A stretch of 64,000 nt of DNA from Streptomyces sp. NBC_01314 (GTDB taxonomy: Bacteria; Actinomycetota; Actinomycetes; Streptomycetales; Streptomycetaceae), in NCBI RefSeq assembly GCF_041435215.1, contig NZ_CP108394.1, positions 1,674,001 through 1,738,000 of the forward strand, written 5' to 3'. The position numbers and the translations under genes were made by a program. Numbering within the stretch: the first letter of the stretch is position 1; the number at the start of each line of letters is the position of its first letter. This document shows, piece after piece, positions 45,095-54,106 of the stretch. A model generated the notes under the pieces. It saw only the letters and a list, made by a program, of their open reading frames with translations, ran no database searches and was not told the DNA's origin.

Positions 45095-46516
45095 ATGCGA
45101 CGGGATACCGACCGCGTGCCCACGCGACTCGGCGCCGTACAAGAGACGACGGGAGCCGTGTCACCGTCCTACACAATGGCGGCCCTTCCAGGAGCACTGC
45201 CCCTCCTCGGACACGCACCACTGTTCGCCCGGAAGCCGCTCGACTTCCTGGCGTCACTTTCCGCTCATGGCGACCTTGTGCGTCTCAAGCTGGGCACGGA
45301 GACCGCGTACGCGGTATGCCACCCCACCCTGGTCCACCAACTCCTGGTCGCGGACCGCACATTCGACAAAGGCGGCCCGATCTACGACAAGCTCCGGGAG
45401 TTCGGTGGTAACGGCCTGGGGACCTGCCCCGCCGCAGCACACCGCTCGCAGCGCCGGCGGATCCAGCCTGCCTTCCACCGCGACCGGATGCCAGGTCACG
45501 CCCTGGTGATGGCCCAGGAGATCGCCGCGCTCACCTCACCGTGGCAGAACGGCCAGTTCCTCGACGTGCCCGCTGCGATGCATCAGCTCACTACTGCGGT
45601 CACCGTCCGGTGTCTGTTCGACGCCGACACCGACAGGTCCGGCTTTCCCACCGTGCAGTCGAGCATCGACGCCCTCGCCACCGGCGTCACCCGGCGTCTG
45701 ATGTGGCCGGTGCCATTGATTCACCGCCTCCCCACGCCCGCCAATCGCCGCTACGAGCGGGCCCGACTTCATCTGCGTCAGATCACGGACGCCCTGATCT
45801 CCGACTTCCGGTCCGCGCGGGCGGGAGTCGGCGAGAATCTGATGTCCGTCCTGACAGCCCCCGACGCGAACGGGGTGTACTTGAGCGATGCCGAAGTACA
45901 CGACCAGGTCATTTCCTTCCTTCTGGCCGGGGTGGAGAGTGCCGCTAATGCGCTGTCCTGGGCCTGGCACCTGATCGGTACGCATCCTGGCGTCCAGACG
46001 CGGCTTCACACCGAAGTCGACACCGTTCTTGCCGACCGTCCTGCCGGACTCACCGATCTGGAGTCCCTCGAACTGACCGGCCGGATCGTCACCGAAACTC
46101 TGCGCCTGTTTCCGCCGGACTCACTGGCCACCCGGAGCACCTCCACCGACACGGTCCTCGGCGGACACCCGCTCCCAGCCGGCACGACCGTCATCTACAG
46201 CCCTTACCAGCTCCACCGTCGCGGCGATCTCTATCCCGACCCTGACCGCTTCGACCCCGATCGCTGGCAGGACATCGGCAAACCTCCGCCCGGCACCTGG
46301 GTGCCCTTTGGGGGAGGTCCCCGCAAATGCATCGCCGACACCTTCTCCCGCATTCTGACGACACTCACACTCGCCACCGTCGCAACCCGCTGGCAACTAC
46401 GCCCCGCCCCGGGCCAAACCGTTCGCCCTGCCCGCCAAGTGGTTGTGGCACCCCACACACTCTCCATGCGACTGCACCGACGCCGGACCGACACGCACCA
46501 GGGAACCGCGACGTGA
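45095..46516 (+). CDS. cytochrome P450
   Basis: 473 residues, soluble bacterial type. Landmarks: proline-rich start LPGALPLLGHAPLFARKPLD, I-helix FLLAGVESAANALSWAW, the K-helix ExxR in TETLRLFPP, and heme loop VPFGGGPRKCIADTF with the heme-ligand Cys412. In the I-helix a Ser replaces the usual acid-alcohol Thr (AGVES). AAGGA precedes the ATG. It heads a four-gene unit with two reductases and KAS III, so it probably oxidises the acyl chain or the amino-ketone product. No ferredoxin gene is adjacent, so it must borrow redox partners. Confidence 0.92.
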   Translation: MRRDTDRVPTRLGAVQETTGAVSPSYTMAALPGALPLLGHAPLFARKPLDFLASLSAHGDLVRLKLGTETAYAVCHPTLVHQLLVADRTFDKGGPIYDKLREFGGNGLGTCPAAAHRSQRRRIQPAFHRDRMPGHALVMAQEIAALTSPWQNGQFLDVPAAMHQLTTAVTVRCLFDADTDRSGFPTVQSSIDALATGVTRRLMWPVPLIHRLPTPANRRYERARLHLRQITDALISDFRSARAGVGENLMSVLTAPDANGVYLSDAEVHDQVISFLLAGVESAANALSWAWHLIGTHPGVQTRLHTEVDTVLADRPAGLTDLESLELTGRIVTETLRLFPPDSLATRSTSTDTVLGGHPLPAGTTVIYSPYQLHRRGDLYPDPDRFDPDRWQDIGKPPPGTWVPFGGGPRKCIADTFSRILTTLTLATVATRWQLRPAPGQTVRPARQVVVAPHTLSMRLHRRRTDTHQGTAT

Positions 46517-46629
46517 CACCAACCGTGACGAAGGAAACCCGTGGCTCAACTCGACCAGGCGTCCCGACCGGGGCGGAGCCGTCGTCGAGCGTTGACAACC
46601 GCGACCACCTCAGCCCCGGCAGGCGGGAA

Positions 46630-47409
46630 ATGGGCAGGCAGACCGTTTCTGTGATCACCGGAGCCTCCCGGGGCATCGGCCGTGCCGTGGGGCTGCTGCT
46701 CGGCCGGACCGGGGGGACGGTTGTCGTCAACTACCGCAGAGACACAGCTGCCGCAGAGAACACTGTGCGGGACATCGCCGCCTGTGGAGGGCACGCCGTC
46801 GCCGTGCAGGCAGACATCGGCACCGAGACAGGCATCCGGGAACTCTTCGCGGTGGCTGAATCCTATGGACGCCTGGATCACTTCGTCTCCAACGCCGCAG
46901 GATCCCCACTGCGCGAGGCGACCGAGGTGGCCTCACACCACCTGCGGCTGAGTCACGAGATGAACACCGGCGCCTTCGTGCGGGGTTCTCAGGAAGCCGC
47001 TCGTCTGATGACCGAGGGCGGCGCCATCGTCGTACTCACGTCAGTGGGCAGCACCCAGGCATTGCCTGGTTATGCCCTGATGGGAGCAGAAAAAGCCTCG
47101 CTTGAAGCATGGACGCGGTACCTGGCATGCGAGCTGGCGCCTCGGCGAGTGACCGTGAACGCGGTGCGTGGCGGCCTGGTGAGGACGGACGCGCTGGATA
47201 CGTACTCTGTCGCGACGGGTGTGGATCACGCCGACATGGTGCGCAGCATCCCCCTGGGGAGACTGGGCACGGCCGGTGAGATAGCTCAGCTCGTGGCCTT
47301 CCTTCTGTCGCCGGCGGCTGCGTACATCACGGGTCAGGTGGTGGTGGCCGATGGAGGCATGAGCGTGGCCTCGCCCTTCCCCGGACGTTTCAGCGACGCC
47401 GATGGATGA
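46630..47409 (+). CDS. FabL-type enoyl-ACP reductase (SDR with Tyr-x6-Lys)
   Basis: 259 residues. The cofactor motif is TGASRGIG (10-17). The catalytic spacing is Tyr148-x6-Lys155 (YALMGAEK), the enoyl-reductase pattern, not the YxxxK of ketoreductases. The following RYLACELAPRRVTVNAVRGG and TDAL segment matches what I recall of Bacillus FabL. It would saturate the 2,3 double bond of an acyl-ACP. The ATG at 46630 is chosen for family fit; a GTG at 46513 overlapping the P450 stop would add a 39-residue tail. Its presence beside the KAS enzymes supports a saturated chain. Confidence 0.8.
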   Translation: MGRQTVSVITGASRGIGRAVGLLLGRTGGTVVVNYRRDTAAAENTVRDIAACGGHAVAVQADIGTETGIRELFAVAESYGRLDHFVSNAAGSPLREATEVASHHLRLSHEMNTGAFVRGSQEAARLMTEGGAIVVLTSVGSTQALPGYALMGAEKASLEAWTRYLACELAPRRVTVNAVRGGLVRTDALDTYSVATGVDHADMVRSIPLGRLGTAGEIAQLVAFLLSPAAAYITGQVVVADGGMSVASPFPGRFSDADG

Positions 47410-48154
47410 CGTAGTGCTGGTGCCCGGAGGCACAGGCGGGCTGGGACTGGCCGTTGCGCAGAAGGTGCTGGACAGCGGCCGTGCCGTGGTGCTGTTCGCC
47501 CGTGATGCCGACGCTGGGCAGCGCGCCGCCCAGCGGCTTGGCCCCAAGGCAGTGTTCACCCCGGGTGACGTCACGGACGAGGCGGCGGTCAAACGCGCGG
47601 TCGACGCTGCCGTCGGCCTCGGTCGACTGTGCGCCACGGTCAACTGCGCCGGCGGAGGACGGGCCATGCGAACGGTGGGACGTCAGCGCCCGTGCCCCCT
47701 CCCTGATTTCGCAGGGGTCATCGAGACTCATCTGACCGGCAGCTTCAACGTCGTCCGGCTGGCCGCCCAGCGGATGACGACCAATGAGCTCGTAGCCGGC
47801 GAACGCGGCGTCCTGGTCAACGTGTCCTCGATCGCGGCATTCGACGGGCAGGCAGGACAGAGCGCTTACGCGGCGGCGAAGGCCGGAATCGTCGGCATGA
47901 CGTTGCCGCTTGCCAGAGAGCTTGCTCCGTGGTCGATCCGGTGCGTGACGCTGGCCCCCGGCCTGTTCGAGACCGAGCAGACCCGGATCCTGCCCGACGC
48001 AGTCAGGGAAAGCCTGCGCAGCACCACCGTGTACCCGCATCGGTTCGGCGATCCCGGCGAGTTCGCCGCCCTGGTGGTCCACGTACTCGACAACCCGATG
48101 ATCAACGGAGCGGTCCTGCGACTGGACGGCGCCGTGCGCATGCCCCCACGTTGA
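47402..48154 (+). CDS. SDR ketoreductase
   Basis: 250 residues. Nucleotide motif PGGTGGLG (8-15), catalytic Ser142/143, Tyr156 and Lys160 (YAAAK), ending with NGAVLRLDGAVRMPPR. It resembles type II 3-hydroxyacyl-CoA dehydrogenases and would reduce 3-ketoacyl-ACP or the later amino-ketone. It overlaps the FabL-type gene by eight bases and lies 11 bp before the KAS III gene, so it is in the same unit. Confidence 0.87.
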   Translation: MDDVVLVPGGTGGLGLAVAQKVLDSGRAVVLFARDADAGQRAAQRLGPKAVFTPGDVTDEAAVKRAVDAAVGLGRLCATVNCAGGGRAMRTVGRQRPCPLPDFAGVIETHLTGSFNVVRLAAQRMTTNELVAGERGVLVNVSSIAAFDGQAGQSAYAAAKAGIVGMTLPLARELAPWSIRCVTLAPGLFETEQTRILPDAVRESLRSTTVYPHRFGDPGEFAALVVHVLDNPMINGAVLRLDGAVRMPPR

Positions 48155-48165
48155 AGGAGCAAACC

Positions 48166-49248
48166 ATGACCCCCCACCTCCCCACCGGCGTGGGTATCCG
48201 CAGCGTCGGAGGTTACCTCCCCAAGGAAACCCTGGACAACGCGGAGCTGGAAGGACTCCTCGACACCACTGCCGCATGGATCGAAGAACGCCTCGGCATC
48301 TATCAGCGCCATATCGCCGCACCTCACCAGCAAGCGTCTGACCTCGGCCTGGAAGCCCTGCACGACGCCCTGACCGTCGCAGGTCTTCCCCTGACGGCGG
48401 TGGATCTCCTGCTCTGCGGAACCGCCACCCCGGACCATATGTTCCCGGCCACTGCCGCAGCCATCGCCCACAAAGCCGGCCTGAACGGCGTCCCTTGCCT
48501 CGACGTCAACAGTGGCGGCTGTGCCGGCGGGGTGTTCGCCCTGGACGTCGGTGCCCGCTATGTCGCCTCAGGGCAGTACGGGTGCGTGGCAGTGGTCCTC
48601 ACCGATGTCGTGACCCGGGTCTGCGCCACGGACGACCGCACCACACGGGCCATTTTCGGGGACGGCGCCGCCTGTTACCTTCTGCAGCCCTGTAAAGCCG
48701 GGCGAGGGATCGGAACCACGCTCCTGAGGACGATGCCGGAGTGGTTCCACACCGCTCATGTCCGACGCATTCCCAGCCAGGACCCGCACGCCAACGCCTT
48801 CAGCGGGGGCAACGTACTTGTCATGAATGGTCCCGAGGTACGGGACTTCGCACTTGACGTCGTTCCCCGCTTCATTCACGAGATCGCCGCCGCCGACGGC
48901 ATCGACGTGCACATGGCCGACTTCATCGCGCTCCACCAAGCCAACCCGCGGCTGATCCCGAAGATCCTCCAACGCGTCGGGGTGCCAACCGACAAAACGC
49001 TGGTGACGGCTGCCTCGATGGGCAACACCTCAGGGGCCAGCGTGCCACTGGTGCTCTGGGAGGCCCTGAAGCAGGAACGGATCCGCCGCGGCAGCATTGT
49101 CCTGGCCGTAGCCTTCGGCTCAGGCCTCAGCATGGGCGGGACCGTCATCCGCTGGTGCGGAGAAAAGGACTTCCTTCCCACCCAGCAGAAAACCTTCCCT
49201 GCCGCACCAACCCGGTTCCGAGACACGGAAGGACGGGGAACGCCCTAG
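48166..49248 (+). CDS. beta-ketoacyl-ACP synthase III (FabH-like)
   Basis: 360 residues with the KAS III triad Cys119 (SGGCAGG), His257 (ALHQANPR) and Asn287 (GNTSGAS). It would start chains from an acyl-CoA and malonyl-ACP. AAGGAG precedes the ATG, the best ribosome site in this unit. The C-terminal tail (last 30 residues, FLPTQQKTFPAAPTRFRDTE) is longer than in E. coli FabH. With ACP, KAS II and two reductases it completes a nearly full fatty-acid module; only a dehydratase is missing and may come from primary metabolism. Confidence 0.92.
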   Translation: MTPHLPTGVGIRSVGGYLPKETLDNAELEGLLDTTAAWIEERLGIYQRHIAAPHQQASDLGLEALHDALTVAGLPLTAVDLLLCGTATPDHMFPATAAAIAHKAGLNGVPCLDVNSGGCAGGVFALDVGARYVASGQYGCVAVVLTDVVTRVCATDDRTTRAIFGDGAACYLLQPCKAGRGIGTTLLRTMPEWFHTAHVRRIPSQDPHANAFSGGNVLVMNGPEVRDFALDVVPRFIHEIAAADGIDVHMADFIALHQANPRLIPKILQRVGVPTDKTLVTAASMGNTSGASVPLVLWEALKQERIRRGSIVLAVAFGSGLSMGGTVIRWCGEKDFLPTQQKTFPAAPTRFRDTEGRGTP

Positions 49249-49274
49249 CGGAGTAGTCGCCAGGCCGTAGCCCG

Positions 49275-49600
49275 GACAGGGTGGTGAAGATTGACGCGTC
49301 TGCCGGACGGGATCGGCTGGGTCAACTGCTGGACGCCCTGGCAGACGTGGGGAACACCGCGCGCCTGGAGGCGCGCGGCCGGGCCGTCAACGGGGCCACC
49401 GCACCGCAGCTGTCCTGGTGGGCCCGTCGGCGCGCCGTCTCGACGCATCGACAGCGACCGTCTGGGCGAAGCCACCGGTGACCGGCAGGGCTGCCACGCG
49501 GTCACCGGCACGGAATCCGGCACCGTCGGTACGGACCGTTCCGGACATCTCCCAGCCGGGGACGAACGCAGCCTGCATCCGTACCTCCCGGCCCCAAGGA
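49275..49600 (-). pseudogene. zinc-type quinone oxidoreductase (MDR) fragment
   Basis: The minus strand contains QAAFVPGWEMSGTVRTDGAG followed by FRAGDRVAALPVTGGFAQTV, the substrate-domain region of NADPH:quinone reductases (PGxExxGxV...GxGDRV). Frames shift on both sides and the cofactor domain is absent. Confidence 0.65.
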
Positions 49601-49766
49601 CCACCTCGAGACCACTACGTGATTGCACAACTGCCAACCGCATCTACTGTTGACCATGTCGGTGATCAGGGTGGCGTTGTCACTACGGACCTTGAGCGTG
49701 GGTGGGCCGGACGACGAAGGCCGATGCGGCGGCTGGTCGTCTGCTCGTCCGCCGGGTTCACGGCCG

Positions 49767-49850
49767 TTACCGGATCGAGGATCCGATGGAGACGCCGCCG
49801 TCCACGTCGAGGACGATGCCGGTGATGTAGCCGACGGCTTCGCCGGCAGC
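49767..49850 (-). pseudogene. C-terminal scrap of an SDR
   Basis: The minus strand reads AVGYITGIVLDVDGGVSIGS then SIR before a stop, the YxTGxxxxVDGG ending of classical SDRs. Nothing upstream continues it. The rest of 49851-50170 shows only unassigned frames; one forward frame contains RDGISYTDMAPHLEVKPERV, which looks helix-turn-helix-like. Confidence 0.5.
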
Positions 49851-50170
49851 GGGCGGCGACAGCCGGACCGGGTAAGGCTGACCGCTCACGGGCATGCCAG
49901 ACCTGGACGACCTCGTACAGCCCGGCGAGGGAGAACGAACGCGACGGCATCAGCTACACCGACATGGCCCCTCACCTCGAGGTCAAGCCGGAACGCGTCA
50001 CCGGCATCGCCCGCGGACACAGCCGCTCACCGTGTAAGAACGGGACCGCTGCGCCGTCGGAGCCCGAGGACTTGCAGCAGGCCGCGCCGGGGCGCGGCGC
50101 AAGTAGCCGATACCTCCCACGCGGAAAACACCTCTGCCGACACACAGTTCGTCGAGCATCGCGTTCATGG

Positions 50171-51647
50171 GGGAGTGTCATGAATTAGGTGTGATCCTTC
50201 CCGAAGGAGTCATCTGATGAATGCGACGACAGGTCACCTGATTGAGGCCGTAGACCGCGTGTCGCTTGCCGTGGCCGACGGCAGTGTCCAGGGTGCCGAC
50301 GTGAAGTCGATGCCGGTGTCTGAGAACGGTCTGTCCAGCGAATTGCTGGAGGAGCTGGCCGCGCTCGCGGCCGAGAAGGTCCATGGCGGCGAAGGGCTGC
50401 GGCTGATGGGCGAGGGCGGGCTGCTGCCCGAACTGGCCCAGCATCTGATGCAGGCCGCCCTGGAGGCCGAGATGGACGAGCACCTCGCCGCCGAGGCCGG
50501 CCGGGTCGGCGGGCGCGGGTCCCGCTCGGGCGGCAACATGCGCAACGGCTACCGGGCCAAGAAGGTCATGACGGAGGTCGGCGCCGTGACGGTGCAGGTC
50601 CCCAGAGACAGGCTGGGCACCTTCCGGCCCCGGCTGCTGCCCGTGCACGCCCGCCGCACCGGCGCGCTGGACGACCTGGTGCTCTCACTGACCGCGAAGG
50701 GCCTGACCTCCGGCGAGATCGTCTCCCACCTCGCCCAGACGTACGGGATGACGACCACGAAGGAGACCATCTCCACGATCACCGACAAGGCCCTGGAATC
50801 GATGGCGGAATGGCGCACCCGCCCGCTCGATCCGGTCTACCCTGTCGTCTTCATCGACGCCGTGCACGTCAAGATCAGGGACGGTCACGTCGCCAACCGG
50901 CCGGTCTACGTGGCCGTCGCGGTCACCGCGGACGGCTACCGCGAGATCCTCGGACTGTGGGCCGGCAACGGCGGCGAGGGCGCCAAGTACTGGCAGACCA
51001 TCCTGACCGAGATCAAGAACAGAGGCGTCCGCGACGTGCTCATGCTGGTCTGCGACGGGCTGAGCGCCCTGCCCGACGCGGTGAACACCGTCTGGCCCCA
51101 GACCGTCGTGCAGACCTGCGTGGTCCACCTCATCCGCGCCAGCCTGCGCTACGCATCGCGCCGCGACTGGGCCGAGGTCGCCCGCGACCTCAAGCCCGTC
51201 TACACCGCCGTCAACGAGGAAGAGGCCCGGCAACGGCTCGCGGACTTCGACGCCACGTGGGGCAAGCGCTACCCCTCGATCGCCGGCACCTGGCAGCGGG
51301 CCTGGAGCGAGTTCGTACCCTTCCTCGGCCTGCCCGACGCCATCCGCCAGGTCGTCTACACCACCAACGCCATCGAGTCCCTCAACGCCCGCTACCGGCG
51401 CGCGGCCCAGGCCTGCGGGCACTTCCCCAACGAGCAGGCCGCCCTCAAACGCCTCTACCTCGCCACCCTCGCCCTCGACCCCACCGGCCGCGGCCGCCAG
51501 CGCTGGAACAACCGCTGGAAGTCCGCCCTCAACGAGTTCGACGTCCTCTTCGACGGCCGCCTTACCGCCGGACGAGTGTAGGCCGAACAGCCCACCCACC
51601 AACTCGTAGGCCAAACAGACGAATCACACCTAATTCCTGATAGACCC
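50171..51647 (+). mobile_element. intact IS256-family insertion sequence
   Basis: 1,477 bp. The left end GGGAGTGTCATGAATTAGG and the complement of the right end GGGTCTATCAGGAATTAGG form 25-bp terminal inverted repeats (50171-50195 and 51623-51647, 21 of 25 matching, with a perfect inner 14 bp). The octamer GTTCATGG directly flanks both ends (50163-50170 and 51648-51655), a target duplication of the size expected for IS256 elements. Intact ends, transposase and duplication indicate a fairly recent insertion. Confidence 0.93.
50217..51581 (+). CDS. IS256-family transposase
   Basis: 454 residues, full length for the family. Hallmarks: GGNMRNGYRAKKVMTEVGAV near residue 105, the first catalytic Asp in VVFIDAVHVKIRDG, the second in LMLVCDGLSALPDAVN, and the Glu in YTTNAIESLNARYRRAAQ. 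The ATG at 50217 follows GAAGGAG. It is the only gene of the element. Confidence 0.95.
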   Translation: MNATTGHLIEAVDRVSLAVADGSVQGADVKSMPVSENGLSSELLEELAALAAEKVHGGEGLRLMGEGGLLPELAQHLMQAALEAEMDEHLAAEAGRVGGRGSRSGGNMRNGYRAKKVMTEVGAVTVQVPRDRLGTFRPRLLPVHARRTGALDDLVLSLTAKGLTSGEIVSHLAQTYGMTTTKETISTITDKALESMAEWRTRPLDPVYPVVFIDAVHVKIRDGHVANRPVYVAVAVTADGYREILGLWAGNGGEGAKYWQTILTEIKNRGVRDVLMLVCDGLSALPDAVNTVWPQTVVQTCVVHLIRASLRYASRRDWAEVARDLKPVYTAVNEEEARQRLADFDATWGKRYPSIAGTWQRAWSEFVPFLGLPDAIRQVVYTTNAIESLNARYRRAAQACGHFPNEQAALKRLYLATLALDPTGRGRQRWNNRWKSALNEFDVLFDGRLTAGRV

Positions 51648-51730
51648 GTTCATGGATGTCGTACTGGTATGAGTCGTTGATCGAGTAGTCGGAATTCCGG
51701 GGTGGGCGGCCTTTGGCGGGGCGCGCGATG

Positions 51731-52492
51731 TCACGGTGCGTGGCTGCGGCCGTCCCGAGGGGCGAAGGCTTCGAGAGCGTCTGCGTCGGTTGCTCGCGTG
51801 TGGAGGAAGTAGTCGGCCCACTCGGCGATTTCGGGGTAGGAGGAGTCCTGGGTGACCTGGGTGACAGCCGCCTCGATGTCGAAGGTCGTGGAGCGCAGTT
51901 CGATGCCGGGGCCCAGGAGTGCCCAGTGGGCGCCGGCCCGTCCGTAGGGCATGCCGATGCTGCCGGGGTTGATGACGAGTCGGCCGTGGGCGAGGCGGAC
52001 GAACGGCATGTGTGTGTGCCCGCAGACCACCGTGCGAATGTCGGTGTCGAGCCCGCTGAGGACTTCTCGCCAGCGGTCGAGGCGTGAGTCGACCAGGACG
52101 ACCTCTTCATCGTCCCGGGGAGTGGCGTGGCAGAACAGCACCTTCCCCAGGCCGTGTACTGGCAGCGAGAGTGATTGCGGCAGCCGGCCGAGAAGGTCGA
52201 TGTGGTCTTCGCGTAGTTGTTCGGCGGCCCAGGGAGCGATCGGATCGGGGATCGAGTCGCGTTGGCCGCGCCGGTATTCGAGGAGTTCGCGGTCGGCGTT
52301 GCCGCTGATCCAGACGACGCGGTCGCCGAGAGAGGTCAGCCGGTCGAGGACCTGGGTCGGTTGCGGGCCGGCGGTGATGTCGCCGGTGAGCACGATGCGA
52401 TCGGCGGCGCTCACCTCTGGTTCGGCGAGCACGGCCTCCAGGGCCGGCAGGACTCCGTGAATGTCGGAAAGGACGGCTACTCGGTTCAGCAT
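51731..52492 (-). CDS. metallophosphoesterase (calcineurin-like, YfcE-type)
   Basis: 253 residues from the ATG at 52492; a GTG reading to 52609 adds 39 unlike residues. The two-metal phosphoesterase motifs are in order: SDIHG, TGDITAG, SGNADRE, the His in FCHATPR, and CGHTHMP. NPGSIGMPYG follows. It probably hydrolyses a small phosphodiester or nucleotide; no partner indicates which. The IS256 element inserted 84 bp beyond its stop. Confidence 0.88.
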   Translation of the reverse strand: MLNRVAVLSDIHGVLPALEAVLAEPEVSAADRIVLTGDITAGPQPTQVLDRLTSLGDRVVWISGNADRELLEYRRGQRDSIPDPIAPWAAEQLREDHIDLLGRLPQSLSLPVHGLGKVLFCHATPRDDEEVVLVDSRLDRWREVLSGLDTDIRTVVCGHTHMPFVRLAHGRLVINPGSIGMPYGRAGAHWALLGPGIELRSTTFDIEAAVTQVTQDSSYPEIAEWADYFLHTRATDADALEAFAPRDGRSHAP

Positions 52493-52756
52493 GGTCACCA
52501 CTGTGGGATGAGGTCCCCTTGGAGGAGGGGCCGTTCGCCTGACGCGTAGCTCTTGAAAGGCTCGTATCGGGTCGTGATCAATGAGCATCGCAGCTTCCGG
52601 GGCGGGCACCCGCCCCGGGTACGGGGCCCGGCGATCTGCGGCTGTGCCATGTGGGCGCGAGTGACCAAAAGCGATGCCGCAGGCAGGCAGCCGGGCGCTC
52701 GGGGCTGCCGGCTGCGGCTCCGAGAACCCCGGCTGCGTGCCCGCCGGGACGGCGTG

Positions 52757-53335
52757 TCAGACCATGGCGAGCCGGTCCACCAGGAGCTCCACCCTCTGCT
52801 CGGTGTCCTTCGGCGGCAGTCGTCCGGCCCGGGTCAGGGTGGCCAGGCCGTGCAGGGCGGCCCAGTACGTCTCCGTGAACAGCCCCGGGTCGACGCCGTC
52901 CCCTGCGACCTCGCCGAGGCTCTCCAGCAGCGCGGCGAAGGCGTCCTTGAGAGGTGCCGGGGTGTCCTCGTGCGCGAACGCCAGGCCGCCGTCGAGCTGG
53001 AAGATGGCGTCGTAGACCGCCGGGTTGCGCTCGGCGAAGTCGAGGTAGGCGCGAGCGAGGGCGTACACCCGCTCGCGCGGGCCGTCTGCGGCGGCGGTCG
53101 CGGCGCGCACGGCGGCGGCCAGCTCGGTGGCGCCCTCCAGGGCGACGGCGCCGATGATCTCCCGTTTGCCTCGGAAGTGGCTGTAGAGGACGGGCTGGCT
53201 GTACTCGATGCGCTCGGCGAGCCGGCGCGTGGTGACCGCGTCCCAGCCCTGCCGCTCGGCGAGTTCGCGGGCCGTCGCCACGATGAGGCGCTCGCGGGCC
53301 GCCCGTTCCCGCTCCTTGCGTTCCTGTACCGACAT
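52757..53335 (-). CDS. TetR-family regulator
   Basis: 192 residues. N-terminal helix-turn-helix LIVATARELAERQGWDAVTT then RRLAERIEYSQPVLYSHFRG. The C-terminal part contains YWAALHGLATLTRAGRL, the WHG-type ligand domain. It is divergent from the DUF1772 gene, with a long inverted repeat between them, so it probably represses that gene and itself. Confidence 0.9.
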   Translation of the reverse strand: MSVQERKERERAARERLIVATARELAERQGWDAVTTRRLAERIEYSQPVLYSHFRGKREIIGAVALEGATELAAAVRAATAAADGPRERVYALARAYLDFAERNPAVYDAIFQLDGGLAFAHEDTPAPLKDAFAALLESLGEVAGDGVDPGLFTETYWAALHGLATLTRAGRLPPKDTEQRVELLVDRLAMV

Positions 53336-53378
53336 GATTCGATCCTATCACTGCTAGACAATCGAGCGGCAGCAGTAC

Positions 53379-53407
53379 TAGCGTTGCCTCATCAGCTAGC
53401 AACGCTA
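53379..53407. promoter_or_regulatory. inverted repeat operator between TetR and DUF1772 genes
   Basis: TAGCGTTGC (53379-53387) and GCAACGCTA (53399-53407) are perfect 9-bp arms with an 11-bp spacer, 19 bp before the DUF1772 start. The size and place fit a TetR dimer site. Confidence 0.75.
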
Positions 53408-53425
53408 TATCCCAGAGGGGTCGTC

Positions 53426-53872
53426 ATGCTCAACGCACTCGAGGTCGTCACCACCGTGGTCGTCGGCGTGATGGTGGGGGTGGAGTTCTCCGTCGCCTTC
53501 GTCATGAACCCGATCCTCAACGCACTCCCGGAGGACAGCGGCCAACTCGGCCACGCCCACGGGGGCCGGATGCTCGGCGCCGTGATGCCGGTCTGGTACA
53601 TCGGCTCGCTCGTCCTCGTCGCGGTCTGGGCCATCGCCGGATGGCACCAGCACGGCGCCGGCCTCGTCGTCACCGCCGGCGCGCTGCTGCTCCTCAGCGT
53701 GGTCATGTCGCTGCTGCTGCTCGTCCCGATCAACAACCGGAACAAGACGTGGACCCCCGAGAACCGGCCCGCGGACTGGAAGGAGCAGATGCGCCGCTGG
53801 GAACGCTTCCACTACGTCCGCGTCGCCGTCATCATCGCCGCCTTCACCCTGCTCGTCGCCGCCCTCGTCTGA
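53426..53872 (+). CDS. DUF1772 membrane protein
   Basis: 148 residues, four membrane segments (about 5-27, 50-70, 77-98 and 127-147). The family pattern GVEFSVAFVMNPILNALPED is near the start and NNRNKTWTPENRPADWKEQMRRWERFHYVRV before the last helix. DUF1772 includes anthrone-oxygenase-like proteins, but function here is unknown. It is controlled, by position, by the divergent TetR protein. Confidence 0.87.
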   Translation: MLNALEVVTTVVVGVMVGVEFSVAFVMNPILNALPEDSGQLGHAHGGRMLGAVMPVWYIGSLVLVAVWAIAGWHQHGAGLVVTAGALLLLSVVMSLLLLVPINNRNKTWTPENRPADWKEQMRRWERFHYVRVAVIIAAFTLLVAALV

Positions 53873-54106
53873 GCCCACGGGCCGGCCCCCGCCCCGACGG
53901 CGCACGAACCCCGCTCCCCGGGCGGCAGCGGGCCACCGAACTCCCGACATCCGGGAATGCAGCTGCCGCTCAGATCCCACAACTGCGATCCCGACAAACT
54001 GCACCCCCTCGATCAGCCGCGTCCGCGCGGCCTGGTCAGGCCCCACGCGACTCAGCAAGCTCCACGAAGCTCACCAAGCCGGCGAAGACTCGCAAGGAGA
54101 AGAACA

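Noticed and set aside
41607..49248. type II aromatic polyketide cluster
   Set aside because: There is only one KAS II and it has an active-site Cys; no chain-length factor, cyclase or aromatase is present. The oxoamine synthase and WS/DGAT genes point to a lipid-type product.
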